Of a stretch of DNA of 64,000 nucleotides, positions 52,942 to 61,726 are shown in pieces; the stretch's first letter is position 1, and the number at the start of each line of letters is the position of its first letter. The translations under genes were made by a program, and so were the position numbers. The stretch is from Priestia megaterium (GTDB lineage Bacteria; Bacillota; Bacilli; Bacillales; Bacillaceae_H): NCBI RefSeq assembly GCF_023824195.1, contig NZ_CP085442.1:3510001-3574000 (forward strand). The letters are read 5' to 3'. A model generated the notes under the pieces. It did not search any database, was not told the DNA's origin, and saw only the letters and a list, made by a program, of their open reading frames with translations.

Positions 52942-53151
52942 TCATTTTTTATTAACCTTATCTATATCTATTTCTTTTCTTGATACTCCTGCAATTCCCC
53001 AGTGTGAGGATGGAACCTCGTTGACAATGATCCTTACTCTCTCCTTTTCAACGTGAAGGCTGTTAGAAATTGCTTCGGTTACTTCTAATAACATGTTTTT
53101 AATATCTTTTTCTTCTCTTCCTTCCAAAAGGTGAACTTGTACAATCGGCAT
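52942..53151 (-). CDS. 4-oxalocrotonate tautomerase-like protein
   Basis: 69 residues. Pro2 (Pro1 after Met removal, catalytic base), Arg12 (R11) and Arg40 (R39) in ERVRIIVNEV match the catalytic set of 4-oxalocrotonate tautomerase. It interconverts enol and keto forms of 4-oxalocrotonate (2-hydroxymuconate). Last gene of the 12-gene operon. AAGGGAAGG precedes the start. Confidence 0.88.
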   Translation of the reverse strand: MPIVQVHLLEGREEKDIKNMLLEVTEAISNSLHVEKERVRIIVNEVPSSHWGIAGVSRKEIDIDKVNKK

Positions 53152-53235
53152 ACTATAGCCTTCCCTTAAAGTTTTCTATACAACAAAGGGTCTTTATTTC
53201 TATTTTAAAAACAAAATAATTATAATAAATTCTAG

Positions 53236-54024
53236 TTAGCTGCAACTGAATGATACGCTTCCTAAATCAGCGAACTGTGCATGGATACTATCACCTGATC
53301 TAAAAGAAATTGCTTCAGATACTGCCCCAGTTAATACGATATCCCCTTTTCTCAACCCTTCTTTATGTTCACCTAGTTTATTAACCGCCCAGGCGACAGC
53401 TTTAGCGGGGTTTCCTAGCACGGCAGCACCCGCGCCTACTGTAGCAACCTCCCCGTTTTTAGACATCACCATTCCGATATGAGCTAGATTCACTCGGTCA
53501 GGCTTTACCCAATTGCTCCCTACAATGAAACGTGAAGACGAACAGTTGTCAGCTACTACATCAGGAAGAGTAAATTTAAAATCCAAGTAACGGCTGTCAA
53601 TAATTTCAAGAGCTGGTGCAACATATTTTACTGCTTTTAAAACATCTTCTTCAGTTAGGTTAGTTCCACAAAGGTCTTCCCCCATTAGAAAAGCAATTTC
53701 AGGCTCAGCCTTTGGATGAATAAGCTGATTAAATACTATAGGTTCCCATTCAAGTCCTAGCATGTCGCTTGTTAAATATCCATAAATCGCTTCATGTACC
53801 CCCATCATTTCCTGCTTAGCTTTACTTGTTAAACCAAGCTTTACACCTACTCGTTTTACACCGTCTTGCACTTTTCGTTCAATCAATTGTTTTTGCAAGT
53901 TGTAAGCGTCATCAATTGTCAAATCAGGGTAGCGTTCCGTCACTTTTGTTACTTCATACCCTTCTCTTTCTGCAGATAGAAGATAGTCAACGATTTCTAA
54001 ATTTCCGCTTTTCGTTAAAGGCAT
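53236..54024 (-). CDS. 4-oxalocrotonate decarboxylase
   Basis: 262 residues of the hydratase/decarboxylase (FAH-like) family. Motifs: VKLGLTSKAKQEMMGV, HPKAEPEIAFLM (metal-binding Glu pair), EIIDSRYLDFKFTLPDVVADNCSSS. The RYLDFKFTLPDVVADN form and YGYLTSDM mark the decarboxylase (DmpH/NahK) branch, unlike its paralog at 55983-56762. It releases CO2 from 4-oxalocrotonate and gives 2-hydroxypenta-2,4-dienoate. The start ATG 54024 follows AAAGGTGG; GTG 54030 is a less likely start. It nearly abuts the aldolase gene. Confidence 0.9.
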   Translation of the reverse strand: MPLTKSGNLEIVDYLLSAEREGYEVTKVTERYPDLTIDDAYNLQKQLIERKVQDGVKRVGVKLGLTSKAKQEMMGVHEAIYGYLTSDMLGLEWEPIVFNQLIHPKAEPEIAFLMGEDLCGTNLTEEDVLKAVKYVAPALEIIDSRYLDFKFTLPDVVADNCSSSRFIVGSNWVKPDRVNLAHIGMVMSKNGEVATVGAGAAVLGNPAKAVAWAVNKLGEHKEGLRKGDIVLTGAVSEAISFRSGDSIHAQFADLGSVSFSCS

Positions 54025-54026
54025 TA

Positions 54027-55052
54027 TCACATTTCCACCTTTCTTTGAGCTAACTCAGCAGCCACGTCTAGAATCATATCTTCTTGACCGCCGACTGCTT
54101 TTCTTTTACCAAGTTCAAGTAGAATATCGCGTGAATCCAAATTAAAACGCTTTGCAGCACGCTCTGCATGAAGTAAGAAACTGGAATACACGCCTGCATA
54201 ACCCATTGCGAGGCTGCCTTTTCGAATCTCTTGGGAGCCCGGCAGAATAGGTGCTACTACCTCTTCAGCCAGATCCATTATTTTATACAGATCAATACCT
54301 ACATCTATTCCTAAACGGTTTAACACGGCTATTAGTGCTTCAGTTTGAGTGTTACCTGCTCCGGCTCCTAAACAACGAACACTTCCGTCTATTCTCGTGG
54401 CGCCTTCTTCAATAGCAGCAAGCGTATTTGCAACAGCTAACGAAAGGTTATTATGAGCGTGAAAACCTACTTCAACTTGAAGAGATTGACGAAGTGCTCT
54501 AACACGTTCACGAACTTCATGAGGCAAAAGAGCTCCTGCTGAATCAGTTATGTAAACCCCTTGTGCCCCATACCTTTCCATTAACTTTGCTTGCTCCACA
54601 AGCTTTTCTACGGGTGCTGAATGGGCCATCATCAGAAAACCAAAGGTTTCCATCCCAAGTTTCCGAGCATATTCGATGTGCTGAGCAGAAACATCTGCTT
54701 CCGTCACATGTGTAGCTACTCGAACTAAGCCTGCCCCAAGGCTATTTGCTTGCTTTAGCTCATGTACCGTTCCAATTCCCGGAATTAAAAGAACAGCAAC
54801 GGTGGCTTGTTTAGCTTCTTCTACCGCAGCCTCAATTAATTTCATTTCGTCAACAAGGGACTTTCCGTATTGCAGAGTCGAGCCTCCTAACCCGTCCCCA
54901 TGACTAACCTCTATATAGTGCATCCCTGCATCGTCCAGCGCTCTCGTTACACTTTTTACTTGTGCTTCTGTGAATTGATGTTTGACTACGTGACTTCCAT
55001 CTCTGAGGCTGACCTCTGTAATCTTAATAGGCTTATCACTGTTACGTTTCAT
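54027..55052 (-). CDS. 4-hydroxy-2-oxovalerate aldolase (DmpG type)
   Basis: 341 residues. TIM-barrel aldolase of the DRE family: [18 protein letters not shown] (metal-binding Asp), [14 protein letters not shown] (metal His pair), [16 protein letters not shown], and a C-terminal domain for contacting the dehydrogenase. Splits 4-hydroxy-2-oxovalerate into pyruvate and acetaldehyde and channels the aldehyde to its partner. Overlaps the partner dehydrogenase gene by 11 nt. Confidence 0.95.
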   Translation of the reverse strand: MKRNSDKPIKITEVSLRDGSHVVKHQFTEAQVKSVTRALDDAGMHYIEVSHGDGLGGSTLQYGKSLVDEMKLIEAAVEEAKQATVAVLLIPGIGTVHELKQANSLGAGLVRVATHVTEADVSAQHIEYARKLGMETFGFLMMAHSAPVEKLVEQAKLMERYGAQGVYITDSAGALLPHEVRERVRALRQSLQVEVGFHAHNNLSLAVANTLAAIEEGATRIDGSVRCLGAGAGNTQTEALIAVLNRLGIDVGIDLYKIMDLAEEVVAPILPGSQEIRKGSLAMGYAGVYSSFLLHAERAAKRFNLDSRDILLELGKRKAVGGQEDMILDVAAELAQRKVEM

Positions 55053-55962
55053 TCGTCATAGCCCTCTCTTTCTTTATTCCTCCATATAAGCTTTCTTCGA
55101 GTTTATAGCGGGCATAATCTTCCGCAACCTTCGCAGCAGCAGCCGTCATAATATCTAAGTTACCGGCATAAGAAGGAAAATAATCTCCAGCTCCAGTTAC
55201 CTCTAAAAAGACTGTTACTTGATTACTATCAAATAATGGTTCCTGCTTTAAATTATAGCCTGGTACATATTCTTGTACTTTTTTGACCATATCCTTAATA
55301 GCCTTTTGAATAGCTTCCTTATTCATATTTTTCACTTTACAATAAATTGTATCGCGCATTAAGATAGGTGGATCAGCCGGATTTAAGAGAATAATAGCTT
55401 TTCCGCAGTCTGCACCTCCTACTTTTTCAATAGCTTTTCTTGTGGTAACAGTAAACTCATCAATATTTGCTCGTGTTCCTGGTCCAGCGCTTAGGCTAGA
55501 AATAGTAGCTACAATTTCTCCATATGTTACATCTGCAACTTGGTTGATTGCATAAATGATAGGAATAGTCGCTTGGCCGCCGCACGTAATCATGTTTACA
55601 TTTTCTGATTCAAGATTTTCTCCAAGATTAACAGGAGGACACACGAAAGGTCCTTTAGCAGCAGGAGTTAAGTCGATAACCATTTTTCCTAAGTCTTTTA
55701 AAATCTTTGCATGTCTAACGTGAGCCTTAGCCGATGTAGCATCAAAAACAATTTCCGCCAGGTCTGGATTTTCAGCAAGGGCTTTTATTCCATTGCTGTA
55801 TGTTTTATATCCTGCTTCTCTCGCTCTCTTTAGACCATCTGAATCCGGATCAATTCCAAGGACAGCTGTTAACTCGATAAATTCGCTGCGCTGAAGCTTA
55901 TACATTAAATCTGTCCCAATATTTCCTGAGCCAATAATTGCGGCTTTTACTTTTTCCAACAC
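55042..55962 (-). CDS. acetaldehyde dehydrogenase, acylating (DmpF type)
   Basis: 306 residues. NAD-binding start [19 protein letters not shown], catalytic Cys in [12 protein letters not shown] (about 130), and the C-terminal interaction domain. Converts acetaldehyde, NAD and CoA into acetyl-CoA. Partner of the aldolase encoded next, with overlapping genes that favour equal production. Confidence 0.95.
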   Translation of the reverse strand: MLEKVKAAIIGSGNIGTDLMYKLQRSEFIELTAVLGIDPDSDGLKRAREAGYKTYSNGIKALAENPDLAEIVFDATSAKAHVRHAKILKDLGKMVIDLTPAAKGPFVCPPVNLGENLESENVNMITCGGQATIPIIYAINQVADVTYGEIVATISSLSAGPGTRANIDEFTVTTRKAIEKVGGADCGKAIILLNPADPPILMRDTIYCKVKNMNKEAIQKAIKDMVKKVQEYVPGYNLKQEPLFDSNQVTVFLEVTGAGDYFPSYAGNLDIMTAAAAKVAEDYARYKLEESLYGGIKKERAMTNET

Positions 55963-55982
55963 TCTTCACCTTCTTTCCTGTA

Positions 55983-56762
55983 TTATTCAAAACGTACGGA
56001 TACTGAACCAAGTGAGCCAAATTCTGCTTTTACTACATCCCCACTCGTGACTGGTACTGCTGCAGATAGAGCGCCTGGTAAGATTAATTCGCCGGCTTTT
56101 AAACAAATATCGAAATCAGATAGCTTATTTGCCAGCCATGCAACCGCATGTGCTGGATGTCCAAGGGCAGCTGCCCCAGCTCCTGTTGCGACAAGCTCTT
56201 TGTTTTTATAGAGAAGCATACTAGTGGTACGTAGATCGGCTTGCTCAATTGTGGAATATTTATTCCCTACCACTACTTTGGCAGAGGAGCCATTGTCTGC
56301 AACCGTATCGACTAATTTGATTTTCCAATCGGCAATACGGCTATCAATTACTTCGATGGTCGGCACCACGTATTTCGTTGCCATTAAGACATCTAAGTAG
56401 GTAACATTTGGCCCTTTTAAATCTTCCTCTAGAATAAATCCAATTTCCGCTTCAATTTTTGGAGCCACCATTGAATTAATGTTGATTATTTCATTATCAG
56501 TTACTTTCATATCATCAAATAAGTGTCCATAATCAGGCTCACTAACTCCTAACATATCTTGCATTGCTTTACTGGTTAGACCAACTTTTTTACCAATAAT
56601 TTTTTTTCCTTCTTCCAGCTTTCTTTTTACAATCTCTAATTGAATATGGTAAGAATCAGTTACTGATAAAGAAACATGTCGTTCTGTAATAGGAGAAATT
56701 GGCTGATTCGTCTTTTCTGCTTCTAAAAGTTCTTCTGCAAGCTCACTAACGAGTGTACGCAT
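55983..56762 (-). CDS. 2-oxopent-4-enoate hydratase (2-hydroxypenta-2,4-dienoate hydratase)
   Basis: 259 residues, same family as the decarboxylase but with the MhpD/DmpE pattern: GKKVGLTSKAMQDMLGVSEPDYGHLFDDM, PKIEAEIGFIL (metal Glu pair), EVIDSRIADWKIKLVDTVADNGSS, GHPAHAVAWLANKL. Adds water to the dienoate to give 4-hydroxy-2-oxovalerate. 20 nt behind the dehydrogenase start region, 142 nt from the ALDH gene. Confidence 0.9.
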   Translation of the reverse strand: MRTLVSELAEELLEAEKTNQPISPITERHVSLSVTDSYHIQLEIVKRKLEEGKKIIGKKVGLTSKAMQDMLGVSEPDYGHLFDDMKVTDNEIININSMVAPKIEAEIGFILEEDLKGPNVTYLDVLMATKYVVPTIEVIDSRIADWKIKLVDTVADNGSSAKVVVGNKYSTIEQADLRTTSMLLYKNKELVATGAGAAALGHPAHAVAWLANKLSDFDICLKAGELILPGALSAAVPVTSGDVVKAEFGSLGSVSVRFE

Positions 56763-56903
56763 CCGTTAACCACCTCTTTTTTTGATACAACATAACTCAC
56801 CAGGAGAAAGAAGTAAGCTATGTGTTTAAACTAAGTTCTATACACATAAAAGAATGAGGAAACTCTTTAAATGAAGTCTAGCTAGTTACTTCTAACTATA
56901 GAG

Positions 56904-58373
56904 TTAAAGTTTCATCGTAATTGTTTTGGCTTCGGTATAAAATTCAAAGCTGTGTCGGCCGCCTTCACGACCAATTCCACTTGCTTTTGCTCCACCAAAT
57001 GGCGTTCTTAAATCACGAATATACCAGCAGTTGATCCAAAGTAATCCAGCAGTAACTTGAGAAGCAACTCGTTGTGCTCTTCGTAAATCATTTGTCCAAA
57101 CGACCCCTGCTAATCCATAAATAGAATCATTAGCAATTTGAATCGCTTCCTCTTCTGTTTTAAATGGAATGACAACAAGTACAGGACCAAAAATTTCTTC
57201 TTGAGCTACACGCATTTTGTTATCTACGTCGTAAAGAACAGTCGGCTCATAAAAATTTCCTGTTTCTAAACCTTCTACTCTTTTTCCTCCGCATGCAAGT
57301 TTAGCTCCTTCCGCCAAACCAATTCGGACATATTCATCGACCGTTTCTAAGTGACTTTGTGATACAAGTGCTCCCATGTTTGTCTCTTCACTCAGGGGAT
57401 CGCCTACTTTAATATTTCTTACCGCTGCTGTGAACTTTTCAAGAAACTGCTTATAAATGCTTTCTTGTACAAGCAAACGAGAACCTGCTAAGCATATCTC
57501 TCCTTGATTTCGATAGATTGCTTCGATAGATCCTTTTACTGCTTCATCCAAATCCGCATCTTCAAATACAATATTGGCTGATTTGCCTCCAAGCTCTAGC
57601 GAAACAGGAATGAGGTTTTCTGCTGCATTTCGCATGACCGTTTTTCCTGTATTACTTTCCCCTACAAATGAAATACGACGAACGGACGGGTGAGTAGACA
57701 TAGTAGTCCCTACCGTATTCCCTGGACCCGTAATAATATTCAATACACCGGGAGGCAATCCAGCCTCCTTAGCGATTTCTCCAAGCATCACTGCACTTAA
57801 TGGTGTATAAGAAGCGGGCTTAATAACCACTGTATTACCAGATGCCAAAGCAGCTGAAGCTTTCCATGTCATCTGCATAAAAGGTAGATTCCAAGGGATA
57901 ATGAGGCTTGTAACTCCCGCTGGTGAATACTTGGCATAAGACATTACATTATGCTTTTCGTAATGCTCATGCACCATGTATTTAGCCATCTCAGCAAAGA
58001 AACGGAAGTTTTGAGCTGCTCGTGGAATATCAAACTCTCGACTTTCTTTAATAGGTTTTCCTACATCTAGAGTTTCTAAATAAGCAAGTTCATCTACTTT
58101 CTCCATAATTAAGTCAGCCATTTTACAAAGGATGGCAGAGCGCTCTTCAACGGGCATCTTGCTCCAAATACCGCTTTCAAATGCACGTTGAGCTGCGTCG
58201 ATAGCGCGCTTTGCATCTTCTGTGCCGCCATTAGCTACAGAAGCTAATTTCTCGTTCGTTGCTGGATTAAAGGTATCAAAGGTTTGACCGGATAGAGCAT
58301 CTACGTATTCTCCATTAATAAAAAGCTTTGCATCTTTTACTGTCATTTTTTCAATAACTGCCTCTTTACTCAT
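56904..58373 (-). CDS. 2-aminomuconate 6-semialdehyde dehydrogenase (ALDH family)
   Basis: 489 residues, complete aldehyde dehydrogenase. Motifs: IIPWNLPFMQMTWKASAALASGNTVVIKPASYTPL (NAD-binding), VSLELGGKSANIVF (general-base Glu), NQGEICLAGSRLLV (catalytic Cys) and EEIFGPVLVVIPF. Closest in form to hydroxymuconic/aminomuconic semialdehyde dehydrogenases. In this operon it should oxidise 2-aminomuconate semialdehyde to 2-aminomuconate. Its ATG overlaps the stop of the deaminase gene upstream by 4 nt. Confidence 0.9.
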   Translation of the reverse strand: MSKEAVIEKMTVKDAKLFINGEYVDALSGQTFDTFNPATNEKLASVANGGTEDAKRAIDAAQRAFESGIWSKMPVEERSAILCKMADLIMEKVDELAYLETLDVGKPIKESREFDIPRAAQNFRFFAEMAKYMVHEHYEKHNVMSYAKYSPAGVTSLIIPWNLPFMQMTWKASAALASGNTVVIKPASYTPLSAVMLGEIAKEAGLPPGVLNIITGPGNTVGTTMSTHPSVRRISFVGESNTGKTVMRNAAENLIPVSLELGGKSANIVFEDADLDEAVKGSIEAIYRNQGEICLAGSRLLVQESIYKQFLEKFTAAVRNIKVGDPLSEETNMGALVSQSHLETVDEYVRIGLAEGAKLACGGKRVEGLETGNFYEPTVLYDVDNKMRVAQEEIFGPVLVVIPFKTEEEAIQIANDSIYGLAGVVWTNDLRRAQRVASQVTAGLLWINCWYIRDLRTPFGGAKASGIGREGGRHSFEFYTEAKTITMKL

Positions 58374-58843
58374 CGGATATCCTCCTCATCCTCAATCTCT
58401 AAAACCATTTCAATCTCTACAGCTGTGTTATTGGGGAGCTGGGCCATTCCTACAGCTGAACGGCCGTGTTTCCCTTTATCCCCAAATACTTTTACGAGCA
58501 AGTCTGAAGCGCCATCCATTACTTTAGGCTGGTCTGTAAAGTCCTCTGTACTATTTACAAAACCAAGAATTTTAACGATACGTTTCACTTTGCTTAACCC
58601 GTTTAACTCATAACTTACCGCACTCAATAAATTCAGCATGGATTGCTGAGCGGCCTTATAACCTTCTTCAATTGTTAAATCCTTACCTAACTTGCCGTGA
58701 TATTGATCTACACCTTGGCCAGCAGTAAACAATAAATTACCTGTTCGTACACAGCTGACGTAGTTTCCTACTGAAGGACGAACCTTTGACAGCGTTAAGC
58801 CAAGTTCTTGTAATCTATTCTCTGGTGTTTGCACTGTTGGCAT
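58370..58843 (-). CDS. RidA-family 2-aminomuconate deaminase
   Basis: 157 residues, RidA/YjgF/Uk114 fold of the longer YjgH-like type: PENRLQELGLTLSKVRPSVGNYVSCVRTGNLLFTAGQGV ... GKLGKDLTIEEGYKAAQQSMLNLLSAVSYELNGL ... GKHGRSAVGMAQLPNNTAVEIEMVLEI, with the conserved Arg in GRSAVG and late Glu. By position between ACMS decarboxylase and semialdehyde dehydrogenase, it should deaminate 2-aminomuconate to 4-oxalocrotonate, as NbaF-type RidA proteins do. Start behind AAAAGGAG; it overlaps the decarboxylase gene by 29 nt. Confidence 0.85.
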   Translation of the reverse strand: MPTVQTPENRLQELGLTLSKVRPSVGNYVSCVRTGNLLFTAGQGVDQYHGKLGKDLTIEEGYKAAQQSMLNLLSAVSYELNGLSKVKRIVKILGFVNSTEDFTDQPKVMDGASDLLVKVFGDKGKHGRSAVGMAQLPNNTAVEIEMVLEIEDEEDIR

Positions 58844-59858
58844 AAATGTCACTCCTTTTCTCTTGCCCAATGTTTAAAAACTTCGCGGCATTTCCACCTA
58901 ACATATCTAACCTTTGTTGTTCAGTTAAATCTAGCGTTTCATCCAGAACTTTTCCAGGAATCACTTCACGTAGTAAAAATGGATAATCTGACCCCATAAA
59001 GATCTTTTCGTGTCCAAAACGTTCAATCATGTACTTTATGTTTAGTGGATCGTAGTTTAACGAATCAAAATAAAATTGCTTTGCATAATAACTAGGAGGA
59101 TGTGTTGTCAATCTGAGGTGTGGCCACACTTCCCACCCTTTATCTAATCTAGGAAGAATATAAGGGAAAGATCCTCCTCCATGTGCAAAACAGACTTTTA
59201 ATTTAGGGAATTTCTCCATAATGCCGCTCCATAGAAGAGTTGCAGCCGCTAGTGCTGTTTCACTTGGCATTCCTACGGTATACATAAAGTTATGGTTCGG
59301 CATTCGATCACGGCCTAACGTTTCCCATGGGTGAATGAAAATTGGCACTTCCCACCTTTCAGCCATTTGAAAAAACTCAATGAAAGATGGATGGTCTAAA
59401 TTTTGACCATTGACGTTTGTCCCAATTTCAATTCCATGCAGTTTTAATTCATTCATGCACCGTTCCATTTCTTTAATAGCCGTAGGTCCGTCTTGCATAG
59501 GAACCGTCCCTAACCCAACAAAGCGATCAGGGTACTTAGCAACTGTTTCTGCAATAAAATCATTTTGGATTTTAGCCATTTCTAATGCATGTTCGGGCTG
59601 AGCCCAATAAGAGAAAGTAACAGGGATAGGAGATAACACTTGAATATCTACTCCTTCTTTATCCATGTCAGCTATACGTTTTTCAGGGCTCCATACTTGG
59701 TCCGTTACGTCTCTGAAATTTTTTCCTCCAACCATAATCGATGCGCCGCATGTGCATGTACGTTCTAGCACTGGCCAGCGTTCACCGCCATATTTTTGAG
59801 CAAAATCAGGGAAACTTTCCGGAATGATATGTGTATGAAAATCTATTCGCATTTCCAT
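58815..59858 (-). CDS. 2-amino-3-carboxymuconate 6-semialdehyde decarboxylase (ACMSD)
   Basis: 347 residues, amidohydrolase fold. Metal site: DFHTHIIPE at the N-terminus (HxH), His in FIHPWETLGRDRM (about 175), His in VCFAHGGGSFPY (about 225), and Asp in FMGSDYPF (about 293). It decarboxylates the ring-cleavage product of 3-hydroxyanthranilate to 2-aminomuconate semialdehyde, diverting it from quinolinate. Its start overlaps the end of the dioxygenase gene by 16 nt. Confidence 0.94.
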   Translation of the reverse strand: MEMRIDFHTHIIPESFPDFAQKYGGERWPVLERTCTCGASIMVGGKNFRDVTDQVWSPEKRIADMDKEGVDIQVLSPIPVTFSYWAQPEHALEMAKIQNDFIAETVAKYPDRFVGLGTVPMQDGPTAIKEMERCMNELKLHGIEIGTNVNGQNLDHPSFIEFFQMAERWEVPIFIHPWETLGRDRMPNHNFMYTVGMPSETALAAATLLWSGIMEKFPKLKVCFAHGGGSFPYILPRLDKGWEVWPHLRLTTHPPSYYAKQFYFDSLNYDPLNIKYMIERFGHEKIFMGSDYPFLLREVIPGKVLDETLDLTEQQRLDMLGGNAAKFLNIGQEKRSDIYANSANTRE

Positions 59859-60391
59859 TCACTCGCTTCCGGTGCCATGACATGATTACACTTTTTACAT
59901 GTGCGTAATTCTAAACTGCTGTTGAACTCCTGAATGGCTTCTTTTACTTGAATTTCAATATTGGTTAGCTGAACTTTCACACGATGCATCTCCGTATCAC
60001 ATTCATCACAGAACCATACAAAGTCTTCTAACTCCCCTTCACTTCTGTTTCGCTCGATAACAATACCGATTGTATCTGCTACACGGTGTGGAGAATGCGG
60101 AACGTTTGGAGGAAGTAAATACACTTCTCCTTCTTTCACCGTTACAACTTCACGCTTGCCTTCTTCATTAATGATTTCAACATAGCAATCACCTTTTAAT
60201 TGATAAAAGATCTCTTCGGAAGGATCTACGTGGAAATCACGGCGTTTATTTGGTCCTCCCAAAACCATAAACATCAATTCTGAATCTTTCCATACCACTT
60301 TATTGTTGACAGGTGGTTTCAACTGATCTTTATGCTCTTCGATAAACTTCCAAAGATTTAATGGCTTAGATGATTGAATAGTATTTGTCAT
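59843..60391 (-). CDS. nbaC: 3-hydroxyanthranilate 3,4-dioxygenase
   Basis: 182 residues, cupin. Fe(II) ligands: His in RRDFHVDPSEEIFYQLKGD with Glu (about 50-60), and His in LLPPNVPHSPHR (about 95). The C-terminal part has a second metal site made of two CxxC pairs (FCDECDT and CKKCNHV), the rubredoxin-like iron centre typical of bacterial enzymes. It opens the ring of 3-hydroxyanthranilate. Gene symbol by analogy to proteobacterial nbaC. Confidence 0.95.
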   Translation of the reverse strand: MTNTIQSSKPLNLWKFIEEHKDQLKPPVNNKVVWKDSELMFMVLGGPNKRRDFHVDPSEEIFYQLKGDCYVEIINEEGKREVVTVKEGEVYLLPPNVPHSPHRVADTIGIVIERNRSEGELEDFVWFCDECDTEMHRVKVQLTNIEIQVKEAIQEFNSSLELRTCKKCNHVMAPEASEWKCE

Positions 60392-60480
60392 TGAGATAAT
60401 CTCCTTTTAATAAATTTTAATTTCCAAAAAATAAAAGTTATTTTTCCTGCACTTGAAAATACTAAAATCTTAAAATGTGA

Positions 60481-61038
60481 TTAATTAAGGATTTCCAGCT
60501 CGCTTACTTTTAGCTTTTTCTGCATGTAGACGACTTCATTTGCTAAATTCTTAATGCGATCTAACACTTCCGGATCTCCTACCTCATTCTTTTGATTAAA
60601 GTGAGTGGTATGAGCGTATACATAACTCGGTGCCACAAAAGCACGAAAGTAACCCGCAATAGGCTTTAACTGATTTTCAATTACTAAATAATGCTGATAA
60701 GTCCCGCCTGTGGCAATGAACCCCATTACTTTATTTCGGAAAACCTGGGGATGTATTAAATCAAATACATTCTTAAGAGCACCAGTGATTGAGCCTTGGA
60801 AAATAGGTGAACCAATTATATAAAAATCAGCACTAGAGATAATTTCAATGACTTTTTTAGTATCTTCTGAATAAGCAGAGGGATCGCGACCATCACAAAA
60901 TTGAATAGTGTAATCTCGTAAATCTAAAAATTCAATTTCGATGTCTGGATGCCGCAATTTAGCTTCTTCAAGTACTTGTTGAACAACAGCGCCTGTTTTA
61001 GAACCTATAATCGTGCCTGATATGCCTAATAATTTCAT
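60481..61038 (-). CDS. NAD(P)H:flavin reductase, partner of the monooxygenase
   Basis: 185 residues, flavodoxin-like NADPH-dependent FMN reductase (SsuE) family: KLLGISGTIIGSKTGAVVQQVL (phosphate loop), IIGSPIFQGSITGALKNVFDLI, GFIATGGTYQHYLVIENQLKPI. It should supply reduced flavin to the HpaB-type oxygenase encoded two genes upstream; in the NG80-2 cluster the equivalent protein reduces FAD. The ATG 61038 has AGGAGG 9 nt upstream; the GTG two codons earlier lies too close to that site. Confidence 0.9.
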   Translation of the reverse strand: MKLLGISGTIIGSKTGAVVQQVLEEAKLRHPDIEIEFLDLRDYTIQFCDGRDPSAYSEDTKKVIEIISSADFYIIGSPIFQGSITGALKNVFDLIHPQVFRNKVMGFIATGGTYQHYLVIENQLKPIAGYFRAFVAPSYVYAHTTHFNQKNEVGDPEVLDRIKNLANEVVYMQKKLKVSELEILN

Positions 61039-61093
61039 TTTCACTTTCCTCCTTCTAAAGAAGTATCATACTTAGCTTCAAACACTAATTTTT

Positions 61094-61639
61094 CTATACA
61101 TATTCCTTTTCTAAAGACCAGCCTAATAAATCATTTGATTGTTCAATTGCGCCTTGCTGGAGTAACTGACGAATTCTAGTAGAAGAGATTCTTGTTCCTT
61201 CTGCACAACAGACAGGCGGGATGATATCTACTAGAAAGTGCTTTGCTAGCAGTTTGATATCTCCTTCTCTATTTCGGCCGAAACGAAAATCGTTGCCTAC
61301 TATGATCTCCGATGGATTAAGCTTTTTTAAGTTACTGATAAAATCGATTGATGGGCGCTTAGCGTATAACTCATCAAAATGGATAATAACTGCGTAGTCT
61401 ACTCCTAATCTAGCTATCAGATGTACCTTTTGATCAATAGGCGTTAACACTTGATCTTTTTGAAAATGAAAACGAGGAGGAGGATCAAATGTATAAACAA
61501 CACTGGGTACCTTTAAAGCTTTACTTCGAGTTACAGCTCGCTTAATTACTGCTTGATGTCCTTGATGCACGCCATCGAATGCACCTATAGCTATTACTGA
61601 TGCTGGTAAAGTTAGTATTCCGTCCTCATACCTTTGCAT
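61094..61639 (-). CDS. stand-alone FAD synthetase (FMN adenylyltransferase) domain
   Basis: 181 residues equal to only the N-terminal half of RibF. Nucleotidyltransferase motifs: AIGAFDGVHQGHQAVI (GxFDGxHxGH), TFDPPPRFHF, IIVGNDFRFGRNREGD and ISSTRIRQLL. The C-terminal riboflavin kinase domain (another ~130 residues) is missing and the gene ends with a proper stop, so this is not a frameshift artefact by appearance. It would make FAD from FMN and ATP for the neighbouring two-component hydroxylase. The NG80-2 cluster also carries a RibF-type gene in this position, described as bifunctional. Confidence 0.88.
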   Translation of the reverse strand: MQRYEDGILTLPASVIAIGAFDGVHQGHQAVIKRAVTRSKALKVPSVVYTFDPPPRFHFQKDQVLTPIDQKVHLIARLGVDYAVIIHFDELYAKRPSIDFISNLKKLNPSEIIVGNDFRFGRNREGDIKLLAKHFLVDIIPPVCCAEGTRISSTRIRQLLQQGAIEQSNDLLGWSLEKEYV

Positions 61640-61726
61640 CTTTACACCTCCCTTATTAAGAACGTGATGAACCTAGGCTCTGTATCTATTAACAAAGTTC
61701 ATTTTTAGATAAAAGGAGTATGGGTA

